NCBI GenBank assembly: GCA_001513025.1
Contig: LFRZ01000100.1
Coordinates: 9,349 to 68,886 of the forward strand
Length of the DNA: 59,538 nucleotides
Direction of reading: 5' to 3'
Source of the DNA: Gammaproteobacteria bacterium DTU037
GTDB lineage: Bacteria; Pseudomonadota; Gammaproteobacteria; Pseudomonadales; Pseudomonadaceae
In this document: piece after piece, positions 18,270 through 35,100 of the stretch
Position numbering within the stretch: position 1 is the stretch's first letter
How the letters are laid out: each line of letters starts with the position of its first letter
Notes under the pieces: generated by a model
The model's input: only the letters and a program-made list of their open reading frames with translations
Told to the model about the DNA's origin: nothing
Databases searched by the model: none
Position numbers and translations under genes: made by a program

Positions 18270-19244
18270 ATGAGCCGAATTTATGTCGACAACGCGCAGA
18301 GTGTCGGTAACACACCTTTAGTGCAGATCAATCGTTTGGGCCCAAAAGGCGTTACGATTCTCGCTAAAATCGAATCACGTAACCCCGCCGGCTCGGTTAA
18401 ATGCCGGATTGGGGTTGGCATGGTGCAGGCGGCGGAAGCCTCGGGTGCATTGAAACCTGGGGTGACCATGGTGGAGCCCACTTCGGGCAATACCGGTATT
18501 GGACTGGCTTTTGTTGCAGCAGCACGGGGTTATAAATTGATTTTAACCATGCCGTCCTCGATGAGTATCGAGCGCCGCAAGGTTCTTAAAGCCTTAGGAG
18601 CCGAGCTGGTGTTGACTGAGCCGGCTAAAGGTATGCAAGGCGCGATTGATAAAGCGCATGAGATTGCAGCTAAGGATCCCGCGCAATACTTAGTGTTGCA
18701 ACAATTTGATAATCCAGCCAATCCTGCGACCCATGAGAAAACCACCGGTCCAGAAATTTGGCGTGATACTGATGGTGCGATTGATGTGTTAGTCAGCGGC
18801 ATTGGTACTGGTGGTACGCTGACCGGTATCTCGCGTTATATTAAAAATACCTGTGGCAAGCCGATTCTGTCAGTGGGTGTGGAACCAAGCAATTCGCCGG
18901 TGATCAGCCAAGTGTTGGCAGGGCGCGATATTGCGCCGGCACCGCATAAAATCCAAGGCATTGGTGCAGGCTTTATACCGAAGAATTTAGACTTAACCCT
19001 GCTTGATCAAGTTGAACAGGTCACTGATGAAGAAGCCAAACTAATGGCTCTGCGTTTGATGCGCGAAGAAGGTATTTTGTGTGGTATTTCTTGTGGTGCG
19101 GCAATGGCTGCCGCGGTGCGCTTGGCGCAGCAACCGAGTATGCAAGGTAAAACGATGGTGGTGATTCTGCCTGATTCAGGTGAGCGTTACCTGTCGAGCA
19201 TGTTATTTGATGGTTTATTTACTGAGCAAGAGCTGGCCCAGTAA
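18270..19244 (+). CDS. cysK: cysteine synthase A (O-acetylserine sulfhydrylase)
   Basis: PLP enzyme that makes L-cysteine from O-acetylserine and sulfide. The 324-residue protein tracks E. coli CysK throughout: [34 protein letters not shown] with PLP lysine Lys44, [19 protein letters not shown] and [11 protein letters not shown]. It is nearer CysK than CysM, having the full CysK C-terminus ending [10 protein letters not shown] start at the second ATG (18270) because GAGGAG ends 6 bp upstream; the ATG at 18264 would abut it. The 218-bp divergent gap from moxR should carry its promoter. Confidence 0.95.
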   Translation: MSRIYVDNAQSVGNTPLVQINRLGPKGVTILAKIESRNPAGSVKCRIGVGMVQAAEASGALKPGVTMVEPTSGNTGIGLAFVAAARGYKLILTMPSSMSIERRKVLKALGAELVLTEPAKGMQGAIDKAHEIAAKDPAQYLVLQQFDNPANPATHEKTTGPEIWRDTDGAIDVLVSGIGTGGTLTGISRYIKNTCGKPILSVGVEPSNSPVISQVLAGRDIAPAPHKIQGIGAGFIPKNLDLTLLDQVEQVTDEEAKLMALRLMREEGILCGISCGAAMAAAVRLAQQPSMQGKTMVVILPDSGERYLSSMLFDGLFTEQELAQ

Positions 19245-19322
19245 ACAAGCCAAGGTTTTTGGCTGATGCATGCGTGAGATCGTTTGCAGGTAAGCTGTAT
19301 ATCTATTGATGGAGTATGACTG

Positions 19323-21041
19323 ATGGCGATTGATTATCCGGCTGTTGCGATAGCACGACAGATTGCAGATGGTTTTGATGAGTATCGAGAAGAGTTTCGC
19401 CAGATTACCAACTTGGGGCGTGAGCGTTTTGAGAAGGCGCAGTGGCAAGAGATTCAGGACGCATCAGCCGAGCGTATTCAGTTGTATAAAGTTCGGGTCA
19501 GCTTGACGCAAGAGTCGTTGTTAAAACAGTACGGCGCAGAGGTTTTGCTGAATATTGACTGTTGGCCGCTGATTAAAGAGTCGTATATCGGGCAAATTGA
19601 TTTGCGTTTGGATGATGAGCTTGCAGAGACTTGGTTTAACTCTATTTTTAATAGTTTGTTCAGCCATGACCTTATCAGCGACAGATGTATGTTTGTTCAC
19701 AGTACGCGGCCGGCGCTGCGCGCCAATGATGCGCCGATGCAGATTCGTACCTACCGTCCGCATGGCGATTTGGCGGCCACATTGCGACAGATCAGTGAAG
19801 ATTATCGTTTTTCAGTGCCCTATGCTGATCAAGATGGCGACTTGCTGCGTCTGGAAAGTCAGTTGCGCGCCAGCCTGCCAGATTGGGTGTGTAAAGATCC
19901 TGACTTGTGTATTGAACTCTACAGTTCGCGCTTATACCGCAATAAGGGTGCTTATATCGTTGGGCGAGTGTTTACTCTGGATGAGCAGTGGCCGCTGGTT
20001 ATTCCGGTATTAAACCGCGAGGGGCTGGGCATCCGTATGGATACGGTGATTATTGATGAGGCGGAAGTCTCGATTATTTTCTCCTTTACGCGCTCGTATT
20101 TTATGGTGCGTGTAGCCTATCCCTCTGAATTTGTCAGCTTTTTGCACCGTATTCTGCCGCGCAAACATATCTCAGAACTGTACACCTCGATTGGATTCTA
20201 TAAGCAGGGTAAGTCAGAATTCTATCGCGCGCTGATTGAACATCTAGAAAACACCGATGATCAATTTATTATGGCGCCAGGGGTGCGCGGTATGGTGATG
20301 AGCGTCTTCACCTTGCCGGGTTTTAATACTGTTTTTAAAATTATTAAGGACCGTTTCTCTCCGTCGAAAAGCGTGACTCGTGAGACTGTGATTGATCGCT
20401 ACCGTATGGTGAAGTACGTGGATCGGGTGGGGCGTTTGGCGGATACTCAAGAGTTTGCCGACTTTCGTTTCCCCGTGGCCAAGTTTGATCCAGAATGCTT
20501 ACGCGAACTGGTGGACGTGGCGGCATCGACCGTGGAAGTGCAGGGTGATGAAGTGCTGATACGTCACTGCTGGACCGAACGGCGGATGACGCCGCTGAAT
20601 ATTTATTTAGACTCGGCCAGCGAAGAGCAAATCCTCGATGCGTTAGGCGAGTACGGTCTGGCCATTAAGCAGTTGGCTGCAGCGAATATTTTCCCAGGTG
20701 ATATGCTATTGAAAAACTTTGGTGTGACCCGTCATGGTCGTGTGGTGTTTTATGATTATGATGAGATCAGTTATTTAACCGAAGTGAATTTTCGTAAAAT
20801 CCCTGAGCCACGTTTTCCAGAAGATGAAATGTCAGCTGAGCCATGGTATTCCGTGGGACCACATGATGTGTTTCCGGAAGAGTTTCCGCGCTTTTTGTTT
20901 ACCGATATAAAACAGCGCAAGTTGTTTAAACAACTGCATGGTGATTTGTTTACCGCGGAGTATTGGCAGGGTCTGCAAAACGCCATTCGCGACGGTAAGG
21001 TGATTGATGTATTTCCTTACAAACGCAAAGAGATTGAGTAA
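19323..21041 (+). CDS. aceK: isocitrate dehydrogenase kinase/phosphatase
   Basis: Bifunctional enzyme that phosphorylates and dephosphorylates isocitrate dehydrogenase, setting the split between the TCA cycle and the glyoxylate bypass. The 572-residue length is typical. The ATP-binding segment [18 protein letters not shown] followed by KIIKDRF is the family's P-loop, and the kinase-like C-terminal half has [20 protein letters not shown] and FYDYDEI. Neither aceA, aceB nor icd is nearby. It follows cysK after 78 bp. Confidence 0.96.
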   Translation: MAIDYPAVAIARQIADGFDEYREEFRQITNLGRERFEKAQWQEIQDASAERIQLYKVRVSLTQESLLKQYGAEVLLNIDCWPLIKESYIGQIDLRLDDELAETWFNSIFNSLFSHDLISDRCMFVHSTRPALRANDAPMQIRTYRPHGDLAATLRQISEDYRFSVPYADQDGDLLRLESQLRASLPDWVCKDPDLCIELYSSRLYRNKGAYIVGRVFTLDEQWPLVIPVLNREGLGIRMDTVIIDEAEVSIIFSFTRSYFMVRVAYPSEFVSFLHRILPRKHISELYTSIGFYKQGKSEFYRALIEHLENTDDQFIMAPGVRGMVMSVFTLPGFNTVFKIIKDRFSPSKSVTRETVIDRYRMVKYVDRVGRLADTQEFADFRFPVAKFDPECLRELVDVAASTVEVQGDEVLIRHCWTERRMTPLNIYLDSASEEQILDALGEYGLAIKQLAAANIFPGDMLLKNFGVTRHGRVVFYDYDEISYLTEVNFRKIPEPRFPEDEMSAEPWYSVGPHDVFPEEFPRFLFTDIKQRKLFKQLHGDLFTAEYWQGLQNAIRDGKVIDVFPYKRKEIE

Positions 21042-21075
21042 TGAAACTGCTTTGCTGCGACTGTTGCGAGTTTAG

Positions 21076-22617
<1,542 letters not shown>

Positions 22618-22635
22618 ACTGTACTCATATTCGTT

Positions 22636-22669
22636 AGACAAACCGCCGTATTGAGGCGGTTTGTCTTTT
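22636..22669 (+). terminator. hairpin terminator between guaB and guaA
   Basis: Perfect 12-bp stem (22636-22647 with 22655-22666), 7-base loop, followed by TTTT. It sits inside the guaBA unit, so it probably trims guaA expression relative to guaB or ends a guaB-only transcript. Confidence 0.85.
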
Positions 22670-22703
22670 CATAAGTTTATAAACTGTTATTGAGACTTAT
22701 CCC

Positions 22704-24284
22704 ATGGCTGCTCAAGATATTCATGCCCATCGCATTTTAGTTTTAGATTTCGGCTCACAGTACACCCAGCTGATTGCGCGTCGTATCCGTGGCATTGGCG
22801 TATTCTGCGAAATTCACCCCTTTGATGTCAGTGAAGACGTGATTCGTGCGTTTAATCCGCGCGGCATTATCTTGTCCGGTGGCCCAGAGTCGGTGCATGT
22901 CAATAACAGTCCACGTGCGCCACAGTTGGTGTTTGATCTACAAATTCCAGTGCTAGGTGTGTGTTATGGCATGCAAACCATGGCGCAGCAGTTGGGTGGC
23001 GAAGTACAAGGCTCGAATGTGCGTGAGTTTGGTGCGGCGCGGGTCAATGTTGTATCCGACAACGCTTTACTGGATGGTTTGCGCGATGCAGCAACCGCCG
23101 CCTCGCCAAGCGGTCTCGATGTATGGATGAGTCATGGCGATAAAGTTACGGTGTTGCCAGAAGGTTTTACCACTATTGCCAGTACTGACAGCTGCCCAGT
23201 TGCGGGTATGGCTGATGTGACTCGCCAATACTACGGCGTGCAGTTTCATCCAGAAGTCACGCATACCACGCAAGGCGCTGAGATTCTTAGCCGTTTTGTT
23301 TTGGATATTTGTGCTTGTGAAGCCTTATGGACCCCAGCCAATATCGTTGATGATGCGATTGCTAATGTGCGTGCACAAGTCGGCGATCGTAAAGTGCTAC
23401 TGGGTTTGTCAGGTGGTGTCGATTCGTCTGTGGTTGCGGCTTTATTGCACCAAGCGATTGGCGATCAGTTGACTTGCGTGTTTGTCGATCATGGTCTATT
23501 GCGCTTGCACGAAGGCGATCAAGTGATGCGTATGTTTGCTGACAATATGGGTGTTAAAGTCATCCGTGTGGATGCGGAACAGCGCTACTTAGATTTACTC
23601 AAAGGCGAGACTGATCCAGAAGTGAAACGCAAAATTATTGGTCGCACCTTTATTGAAGTCTTTGATGAAGAGGCGAGTAAGTTAGAAGGTATTGATTTCC
23701 TTGCCCAAGGTACGATTTACCCTGATGTGATTGAATCCGCTGCGATTAAAAATGGTAAAGCGCATGTGATTAAATCGCACCACAACGTGGGTGGCTTGCC
23801 AGAAGATATGAAGTTTCAGCTGGTCGAGCCGTTGCGTGAGTTGTTTAAAGATGAAGTGCGCAAACTTGGTGTTGAGCTGGGCCTACCGCACGATATGGTC
23901 TACCGTCATCCATTCCCAGGCCCAGGCCTTGGCGTGCGTATCTTGGGTGAAGTAACCAAAGAATATGCTGACTTGCTGCGCCAAGCCGATCATATTTTTA
24001 TTGAAGAACTGCGTAAATCCGGTTGGTACGATAAAACCAGTCAAGCCTTCACTGTGTTCTTGCCGGTTAAATCAGTGGGTGTCGTGGGTGATGCACGCCG
24101 TTATGCGTGGGTTGTTTCACTGCGCGCGGTAGAAACAATCGACTTTATGACCGCACGTTGGGCACATCTGCCTTACGATTTACTGGAAACCGTATCCGGC
24201 CGCATTATCAATGAAATCGAAGGCATCTCCCGTGTGGTTTACGATGTGTCGAGCAAGCCGCCGGCAACGATTGAGTGGGAATAA
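22704..24284 (+). CDS. guaA: GMP synthase (glutamine-hydrolysing)
   Basis: Aminates XMP to GMP using glutamine and ATP. The N-terminal class I amidotransferase domain (about 1-205) has the nucleophile in [13 protein letters not shown] and the His/Glu pair in QFHPEVTHT. The PP-loop ATP pyrophosphatase domain begins [15 protein letters not shown] and the C-terminal dimerisation domain ends IEWE. The length of 526 is normal. Downstream is a terminator, then an inserted GMC gene rather than tadA directly. Confidence 0.97.
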   Translation: MAAQDIHAHRILVLDFGSQYTQLIARRIRGIGVFCEIHPFDVSEDVIRAFNPRGIILSGGPESVHVNNSPRAPQLVFDLQIPVLGVCYGMQTMAQQLGGEVQGSNVREFGAARVNVVSDNALLDGLRDAATAASPSGLDVWMSHGDKVTVLPEGFTTIASTDSCPVAGMADVTRQYYGVQFHPEVTHTTQGAEILSRFVLDICACEALWTPANIVDDAIANVRAQVGDRKVLLGLSGGVDSSVVAALLHQAIGDQLTCVFVDHGLLRLHEGDQVMRMFADNMGVKVIRVDAEQRYLDLLKGETDPEVKRKIIGRTFIEVFDEEASKLEGIDFLAQGTIYPDVIESAAIKNGKAHVIKSHHNVGGLPEDMKFQLVEPLRELFKDEVRKLGVELGLPHDMVYRHPFPGPGLGVRILGEVTKEYADLLRQADHIFIEELRKSGWYDKTSQAFTVFLPVKSVGVVGDARRYAWVVSLRAVETIDFMTARWAHLPYDLLETVSGRIINEIEGISRVVYDVSSKPPATIEWE

Positions 24285-24329
24285 TGCCGCGTTAAGGCAC
24301 TGGCTGGCGTTGATCAGCAGTTAACCGAT

Positions 24330-24363
24330 AAAGGCCCATGAGTTTTTCATGGGCCTTTTTTTA
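24330..24363 (+). terminator. rho-independent terminator after guaA
   Basis: Stem AAAGGCCCATGA / TCATGGGCCTTT (12 bp) with a short T-rich loop and a following T-run, 45 bp after the guaA stop. Confidence 0.9.
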
Positions 24364-24824
24364 TATGCGCGCAGCTTGGGTGCTCAAGTTAACCGCAATC
24401 AATCGACAGCTCTGCTTTGGATGGGTGGAGCAGGCTGCGAGCGACCATTAAGTGCGAATGATCAGAGTTTCGAGGTTTTTGCCAATAGTATTTTTCATTG
24501 TTGCGATACAGTTAAAGCCTGTTGTTTGTTGCCCCAAGTAGCTGATATTGTTGATCTTAGGGTCATAAAACGGCGTGTTGAATTCGCCTTAAAACGCTGC
24601 GTAGCAGGAGGGGTGGTAGCGCGTCAAGGCAAGGGAGTCGAATGCAGATCCTTTGGTATCCAGTTCGGGTTAGAGCTGAATGTTGGGAGGTCTGACCGGT
24701 TTGGGGCTCCAGCCTAGAGCTGCTATGGAGTCGATTTTTCAGACCGGTTATTTAAGAGTCTACAAACGCAACCATCGTTATGTTAGCGAGGGTGATTAAC
24801 TGATCGGGGCAAATAAGAATAATT
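24364..24824. other. gap between guaA terminator and GMC gene; no recognised gene
   Basis: About 460 bp with no convincing gene. A plus-strand frame (24349-24717) starts inside the terminator and has no family resemblance. On the minus strand one frame is open with two stops and gives peptide-like text such as GEFNTPFYDPKINN, so a decayed remnant is possible but unproven. GACCGGTT occurs twice, near 24693 and 24742. The promoter of the GMC gene should lie here but none stands out. Confidence 0.4.
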
Positions 24825-26429
24825 ATGGCAATTCGTGATGAGTATGATTTTATCGTTATCGGCGCTGGGTCTGCTGGCTGTGTGCTCGCCAATCGGCTTT
24901 CTGCGGATCCGCAATACAAAGTGTTGTTGCTTGAGGCGGGTGGTCCAGATAAAAGTCCGATGATCCATATGCCTGCAGGCTTTTTTATGCTGTTGCGCAG
25001 TGGAAAAAATAGCTGGAACTATCAAACCGCGCCGCAGAAACATCTGAATAACCGCGTGTTGCATGACATGCGCGGTAAGGTGTTGGGTGGTAGTAGTTCG
25101 ATTAACGGTATGTGTTATAGCCGTGGTGCACCGGAAATCTTTGATTTGTGGGCAAGCCTGGGCAATTCAGGCTGGTCGTATGCGGATGTACTGCCGTATT
25201 TCAAGCGCTCTGAGGGCTACGAGCACGGTGAGTCTGAGTTTCACGGTGGCGACGGCCCGCAACCAGTGAGCCAGTCTAAGGTCAAAAATCTAGCGCAGCT
25301 GGCGTGGTTGGAGGCAGCACAGCAGGCCGGCTTTCCTTACAGTGATGATCACAATGGTGCGAAGCCAGAGGGTTTTGGACCGTCGGATAGCACCATTAAG
25401 GGTGGACGACGCATCAGCACCGCAGTGGCGTATTTAAAGCCTGTTAGAGGCCGTACAAATCTGCAGATTGAGACCGGTGCGCATGCGACCAAGTTGCTCT
25501 TTGATGGCCTGCGCGTGGTTGGTGTCGAGTACCAGCAGTCGGGTGAGACTCAGCATGCGTATGCAGCACGCGAGGTGATTTCGAGTGCTGGCACCTTCCA
25601 GTCACCGCAATTGCTGATGCTATCGGGCATCGGTGATGCAGAGCATCTGCGTTCGGTCGGGATTGAACCCATTGTTGAGCTAAAGGGTGTGGGGCAGAAC
25701 CTTCATGATCATATCGGCACCTCGGTACAGATGACCTGCCCACTACCGGTCACGGATTACAAACTGGTTAGCAGCAATGTGGCGAAAGCCACCGCTGGCA
25801 TTCGTTACCTCCTCACGCGCGGTGGCCCTTTGGCCAGCAACAGCATTGAAGCCATTGCCTATCTGCGCTCTGGCGCTCCTGGTCACGATGAACTTGATCT
25901 TAAGTACTATTTGGTACCGATAATCACTGGTAATGGTGAGCCGGCCAAAGAGCATGGGGTGAGTAATCTGGTTATTTTGACCCGACCAGAAAGCCGTGGT
26001 CAATTGCGTTTGCGCTCAGCTGATCCGCTGGACAAGCCCATCATTGATGCCAACTATCTGTCCGATGAGCGTGACCGTGAAGTACTGCGCCGCGGTGTCA
26101 GAATCGCTCGTGGCATCTTTAACCAGCCAGCGTATGACCGTTACCGTGGTCGCGAGTATCTACCGGGAGCGGAGTTAACCAGCGACGCTGACCTCGATGA
26201 GTACTTTCGCAAGACCTGCAGCGTAAACTATGAGGCGGTCGGCACCTGCAAAATGGGGCATGACGAGCTCGCGGTAGTCAACGATCGGCTGCAAGTGCGT
26301 GGCGTGGAGGGACTTAGAGTTGTTGATGGTGCGATTATGCCCAGAATCACTACCGGTGACCCTAGTGCGACGATCATTATGATTGCCGAGAAGGCGGCTG
26401 ACTTGATTCTGAAATCAGCCGGTGTCTAG
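24825..26429 (+). CDS. GMC-family FAD oxidoreductase with altered active-site pair
   Basis: Flavoprotein of the glucose-methanol-choline family, 534 residues, most like bacterial alcohol/choline-dehydrogenase-type members. The FAD dinucleotide site [15 protein letters not shown] lies at about 11-25; GMC signatures 1 and 2 are at [14 protein letters not shown] and [18 protein letters not shown]. The usual catalytic His in YHPVGTCKMG is Glu470 here ([10 protein letters not shown], codon GAG at 26232-26234). The second catalytic residue, normally Asn or His, is Asp512 ([11 protein letters not shown]). The fold is sure; normal alcohol oxidation is doubtful and the substrate unknown. It separates guaA from tadA, which are usually neighbours in Pseudomonas, suggesting insertion. 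Confidence 0.88.
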   Translation: MAIRDEYDFIVIGAGSAGCVLANRLSADPQYKVLLLEAGGPDKSPMIHMPAGFFMLLRSGKNSWNYQTAPQKHLNNRVLHDMRGKVLGGSSSINGMCYSRGAPEIFDLWASLGNSGWSYADVLPYFKRSEGYEHGESEFHGGDGPQPVSQSKVKNLAQLAWLEAAQQAGFPYSDDHNGAKPEGFGPSDSTIKGGRRISTAVAYLKPVRGRTNLQIETGAHATKLLFDGLRVVGVEYQQSGETQHAYAAREVISSAGTFQSPQLLMLSGIGDAEHLRSVGIEPIVELKGVGQNLHDHIGTSVQMTCPLPVTDYKLVSSNVAKATAGIRYLLTRGGPLASNSIEAIAYLRSGAPGHDELDLKYYLVPIITGNGEPAKEHGVSNLVILTRPESRGQLRLRSADPLDKPIIDANYLSDERDREVLRRGVRIARGIFNQPAYDRYRGREYLPGAELTSDADLDEYFRKTCSVNYEAVGTCKMGHDELAVVNDRLQVRGVEGLRVVDGAIMPRITTGDPSATIIMIAEKAADLILKSAGV

Positions 26430-26736
26430 GTGCCATTGCGGCGTGGCGTCTGATTAAATGCTGGCTTTAATGAGTTGTTAGTGGGGGTAAAGCCAATGTT
26501 TCTACTTCAATTATTACAGTCCTAATCTAAATAAATGCAAAGCTCCGCGGACAATCACCTGGCGTTTCATCGTCAGGTGATTGTCCTTGCGAGCTATTGT
26601 GCTGCTGTTGGCCTGTCTGGCGATGATCTTGGCAGTGCCGCCACTGGTTAAGCCAATAAAGATTGCCCGAAAAAGTGTATTTGCCGCAGTTGCTGCTTAA
26701 AATGGCTGCTGTATTTTTACCTAGTGAATAAATTGT
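26430..26736. other. gap between GMC gene and tadA with a strong hairpin
   Basis: About 307 bp without a gene. It contains a perfect 13-bp inverted repeat at 26549-26561 and 26574-26586 (GGACAATCACCTG/CAGGTGATTGTCC) with a 12-base loop. GCTC and GAGC outside the stem can extend it across a small bulge. No T-run follows, so it is not a classical terminator on the plus strand. The rest shows nothing recognisable. Confidence 0.6.
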
Positions 26737-27207
26737 ATGCCAGAGCATGATGATTTGCAGATGCAAGATGAACTGTTTATGCGTGAAGCCTTGCAGTTGG
26801 CAGAGCAGGGTGCGGCGCTGGGTGAAGTGCCGGTGGGTGCGGTATTGGTGCAGGATGGCAAGATTATTGGCCGAGGCTTTAATAGTCCAATTAGTTTACA
26901 TGATCCCAGTGCGCATGCCGAAGTACAGGCTATTCGTGATGCGGCTGATCAGCTGCACAACTACCGTTTGCCTGATACCACCTTGTACGTCACTCTTGAA
27001 CCATGTCATATGTGTGCTGGGCTTATTGTGCATGCCCGCGTCGCGCGTGTGGTGTTTGCAGCTAACGAGCCGCGGGCGGGTGCAGTAGAAAGTCAGGGCT
27101 GTTTTTTTTCTCAGTCGTTCTTGAATCATCGCGTGGCAATTAAGGGCGGCGTGTTGGCGCAGGACTCGGCACAGATGCTCAGGGCTTTTTTTAAAGCGCG
27201 GCGTTAA
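26737..27207 (+). CDS. tadA: tRNA-specific adenosine(34) deaminase
   Basis: Deaminates A34 to inosine in tRNA-Arg(ACG), an essential decoding step. The 156-residue zinc deaminase has the ligand set His60 and Glu62 in HAEVQAI and Cys90/Cys93 in PCHMCAG, with VPVGAVLVQDGKIIGRGFN at the N-terminus and NHRVAIKGGVL at the C-terminus. It converges on mltF with only 7 bp between them. guaA-tadA-mltF-purL is the Pseudomonas order apart from the inserted GMC gene. Confidence 0.95.
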   Translation: MPEHDDLQMQDELFMREALQLAEQGAALGEVPVGAVLVQDGKIIGRGFNSPISLHDPSAHAEVQAIRDAADQLHNYRLPDTTLYVTLEPCHMCAGLIVHARVARVVFAANEPRAGAVESQGCFFSQSFLNHRVAIKGGVLAQDSAQMLRAFFKARR

Positions 27208-27214
27208 GTCTCAG

Positions 27215-32777
<5,563 letters not shown>

Positions 32778-32787
32778 TTTAGCCTGC

Positions 32788-32826
32788 TAATAGCACAACG
32801 CCGCTGCTGGTCAGCGGCGTTGTGCT
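32788..32826 (+). terminator. 16-bp perfect hairpin after purL
   Basis: Arms 32788-32803 and 32811-32826 are perfectly complementary, with a 7-base loop, 10 bp after the purL stop. There is no T-run, so it may act as a 3' end-protecting structure or a rho-dependent end rather than a simple intrinsic terminator. Confidence 0.6.
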
Positions 32827-33031
32827 ATCTAGAGTCAGTGTTTGTTGCGCTGCTGGGCTGGGCTGCGAGTGTCGTGCTGATGCTGTGCTGTGGAGGTTGG
32901 TGCGTGCCGTGCTGCGGGGTAGGTGTTTTTCCGTCGATGAACCCATCTAAGGTGCAGCTCCGGCACGGGGCGTAGGTTTTAAGGAGGCTAAGGCGCACAC
33001 TTATACTGAATGCTTTCGCCCGAGATCATCT

Positions 33032-33532
33032 TTAGGGGCGAATCTCAATCAAAGTACCGTCTTTTACACTGGACCAGATTTCCTGCATATCGGGATTGCT
33101 TAAGGCGATACACCCCTCAGTCCAATCCAAACTGCTAAAAAACCAATCAGGATACTCCTCATCCTCAGGTGTACCGTGCAGCATAATCATATTGCCAGGT
33201 GGTAACCCTGACTCTTCAGCGCGCTTCAAGTCTTTGGCGTTTGGATAGGAGATATGCATAGCCAAATTGAAGTTATCACTGTGCTTGCGCCAGTTGATCC
33301 AATAAAAACCTTCTGGGGTGCGCTGATCGCCCTCATATTGTTTTGGACCCTGTTTCTTGCCCAAAGAGACGCGATAGGATTTAACCACCGCGCCACGATG
33401 CAGCAAATGTAAGGTGCGCTCAGATTTAACCACCAGAACTTTATCAATACTAGATGTGATGGTGCTATTGGCGGGGTTGGCATAGGTCAAAATGGGCAAA
33501 GCAAATAACAAAGCAACAAATAAAGCGCGCAT
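33032..33532 (-). CDS. periplasmic L,D-transpeptidase (YkuD domain)
   Basis: Cell-wall enzyme that forms or exchanges L,D cross-links, or attaches proteins to peptidoglycan. The 166-residue protein has a signal peptide (residues 1-18, ending TYA) and a YkuD domain with catalytic His119 in MLHGTPED and Cys141 in DWTEGCIALSN. The compact single-domain form lacks LysM or PG-binding modules, like the small YafK/YbiS relatives. ATG at 33532 with GGA upstream. It is isolated between purL and the Nudix gene, on the opposite strand to both. Confidence 0.88.
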   Translation of the reverse strand: MRALFVALLFALPILTYANPANSTITSSIDKVLVVKSERTLHLLHRGAVVKSYRVSLGKKQGPKQYEGDQRTPEGFYWINWRKHSDNFNLAMHISYPNAKDLKRAEESGLPPGNMIMLHGTPEDEEYPDWFFSSLDWTEGCIALSNPDMQEIWSSVKDGTLIEIRP

Positions 33533-33729
33533 AGAAAAAGTCCAAAATATACCTAATAGCGATAGCTTTTATAAGCTGGGTAACTGCGGCGACTATTCTA
33601 ATGATTTTATGGATGACTTGCGATCTGTTCGCGCGATATTCAATCCCATACTTTTGCTCTCGCAATAGATAAGTCACTTGGGTGTAGCGCAGGGTTCTGG
33701 CATGATGATTATCCATCGAGGTATAGAGC

Positions 33730-34338
33730 ATGCCTATGTTAGATAATGTTGTGCAACGTATACAAAACTATACTCCCCGAGCTTTAGCGCTGCCGTCGTA
33801 TGCCCGCGAAGCAGCGGTATTGATGCCGCTTACGCGTAATGAAAATCCTGAGTTAGTGCTCACTTTACGTGCTAAAAATCTATCCACTCACGGAGGTGAA
33901 GTTGCTTTTCCGGGTGGCCAACGTGATCCTGAAGATACTGATTTGATTCGTACTGCACTGCGTGAGGCCCATGAAGAAGTGGGGCTTGCGCCGGGTTTGG
34001 TTGAAGTGGTGGGGTCTTTGAGTGAGGTGGTCTCGCGCCACGGAGTTAAAGTGACACCTTATGTTGGCTTTGTTCCCGACTATGTAGAATACCGAGCAAA
34101 TGCTGATGAAATTGACTCAGTGTTTTCCGTGCCCTTAGATTTTTTTGCCAGTGACCCACGTCAGACCACTCACCGCATCGATTATTTAGGCTGTGCTTGG
34201 TATGTGCCAAGTTACCATTTTGCCGGTTATAAAATTTGGGGATTAACTGCCATTATGGTGGTCGAGTTGGTGAATTTAGTCTATGACACGCAGATTATTC
34301 TGAATCAGCCGCCCCAATTAAGTAAAAAAGAACTTTAA
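33730..34338 (+). CDS. Nudix hydrolase, CoA pyrophosphatase (NudL) type
   Basis: Nudix hydrolase of 202 residues. The Nudix box GGQRDPEDTDLIRTALREAH continues EEVGL, and the preceding LSTHGGEVAFPGG matches the UPF0035/NudL signature of CoA and acyl-CoA pyrophosphatases. It is likely to hydrolyse CoA species to phosphopantetheine and 3',5'-ADP (family inference). The gamma-carbonic-anhydrase-like gene follows after 25 bp, so co-transcription with it and the DUF1289 gene is likely. Confidence 0.88.
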   Translation: MPMLDNVVQRIQNYTPRALALPSYAREAAVLMPLTRNENPELVLTLRAKNLSTHGGEVAFPGGQRDPEDTDLIRTALREAHEEVGLAPGLVEVVGSLSEVVSRHGVKVTPYVGFVPDYVEYRANADEIDSVFSVPLDFFASDPRQTTHRIDYLGCAWYVPSYHFAGYKIWGLTAIMVVELVNLVYDTQIILNQPPQLSKKEL

Positions 34339-34363
34339 ATAATAATCATAAAAGGAATCACCA

Positions 34364-34897
34364 ATGAAATACCGTTTAGCAGATAGCCGAGTTGATGCGC
34401 ATCCCGACAGTTGGATCGCTCCTACTGCAGCAGTGATTGGTAAGGTGCGCTTAGACGCCGGTGCCAGCGTCTGGTTTGGTGCTGTATTACGCGGCGATAA
34501 TGAGTTAATCCATATTGGCGAGAACAGTAACGTACAAGATGGCACTGTGATGCACACCGATATGGGTTGGCCGCTGACGTTAGGCAAGGGCGTCACTGTT
34601 GGTCATAATGCCATGCTGCATGGCTGTACTGTTGGTGATCACAGCTTAATTGGGATTGGTGCGGTGATTCTTAATGGTGCGAAAATTGGCAAGCACTGCA
34701 TTATTGGCGCCAATAGTTTGATTGCTGAAGGCAAAGACATCCCCGATGGCAGTCTGGTGATGGGCTCGCCCGGTAAAGTGGTGCGCGAGTTGACCGAGCA
34801 GCAAAAAAGCATGCTAGAAGCCAATGCGCTGCATTATGTGCATAATGCTCAGCGTTATGCTGAACAGTTACAGGTAGATAATGACGATACCCCCTAA
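34364..34897 (+). CDS. gamma-carbonic anhydrase family hexapeptide-repeat protein
   Basis: Left-handed beta-helix protein of 177 residues built from hexapeptide repeats (for example [36 protein letters not shown]). The three zinc-type histidines expected of the gamma-class are present around MHTDMG and [10 protein letters not shown]. Homologues (YrdA, PaaY, CaiE) form trimers; some show carbonic anhydrase or thioesterase activity, so the reaction here is uncertain. The 3' end overlaps the DUF1289 gene by 17 bp. Confidence 0.88.
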   Translation: MKYRLADSRVDAHPDSWIAPTAAVIGKVRLDAGASVWFGAVLRGDNELIHIGENSNVQDGTVMHTDMGWPLTLGKGVTVGHNAMLHGCTVGDHSLIGIGAVILNGAKIGKHCIIGANSLIAEGKDIPDGSLVMGSPGKVVRELTEQQKSMLEANALHYVHNAQRYAEQLQVDNDDTP

Positions 34898-35084
34898 GCC
34901 TCCTGAAAAACCGATCAAATCACCTTGCGTGAGTTTATGTGCGTTAGATATTGACGATATATGCATGGGCTGCCAACGCACCGGTGATGAGATCAGTCGT
35001 TGGGGCAAGATGACGAATGACGAGCGACGCGTGGTGCTTGAGAAAATTGAGCAGCGCGCTCGCGAGCAAGGTTTACTGAGTTAA
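34881..35084 (+). CDS. DUF1289 family cysteine-rich small protein
   Basis: A 67-residue protein with four conserved cysteines in [21 protein letters not shown] followed by [15 protein letters not shown], diagnostic of DUF1289 (YdhL-like). The cysteine pattern CxxxC-x8-CxxC suggests metal or cluster binding, but the function is unknown. Its start lies within the end of the gamma-carbonic-anhydrase-like gene, so translational coupling is likely; purT follows 16 bp later. Confidence 0.85.
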   Translation: MTIPPKPPEKPIKSPCVSLCALDIDDICMGCQRTGDEISRWGKMTNDERRVVLEKIEQRAREQGLLS

Positions 35085-35100
35085 TTGATGAGGATATGCA

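Noticed and set aside
18270-19244. Naming the sulfhydrylase cysM
   Set aside because: The residues around the PLP lysine (SVKCRIG), the SIERRK segment and the C-terminal extension match CysK, not CysM.
24349-24717. 122-codon plus-strand frame after guaA
   Set aside because: It begins inside the guaA terminator, has no ribosome site and no family resemblance.
32827-33031. Search for a short gene or third repeat copy after purL
   Set aside because: GAACCCATCTAAGGTGCAGC near 32938 resembles the rlmF-flanking repeats only slightly; similarity is too low to call.
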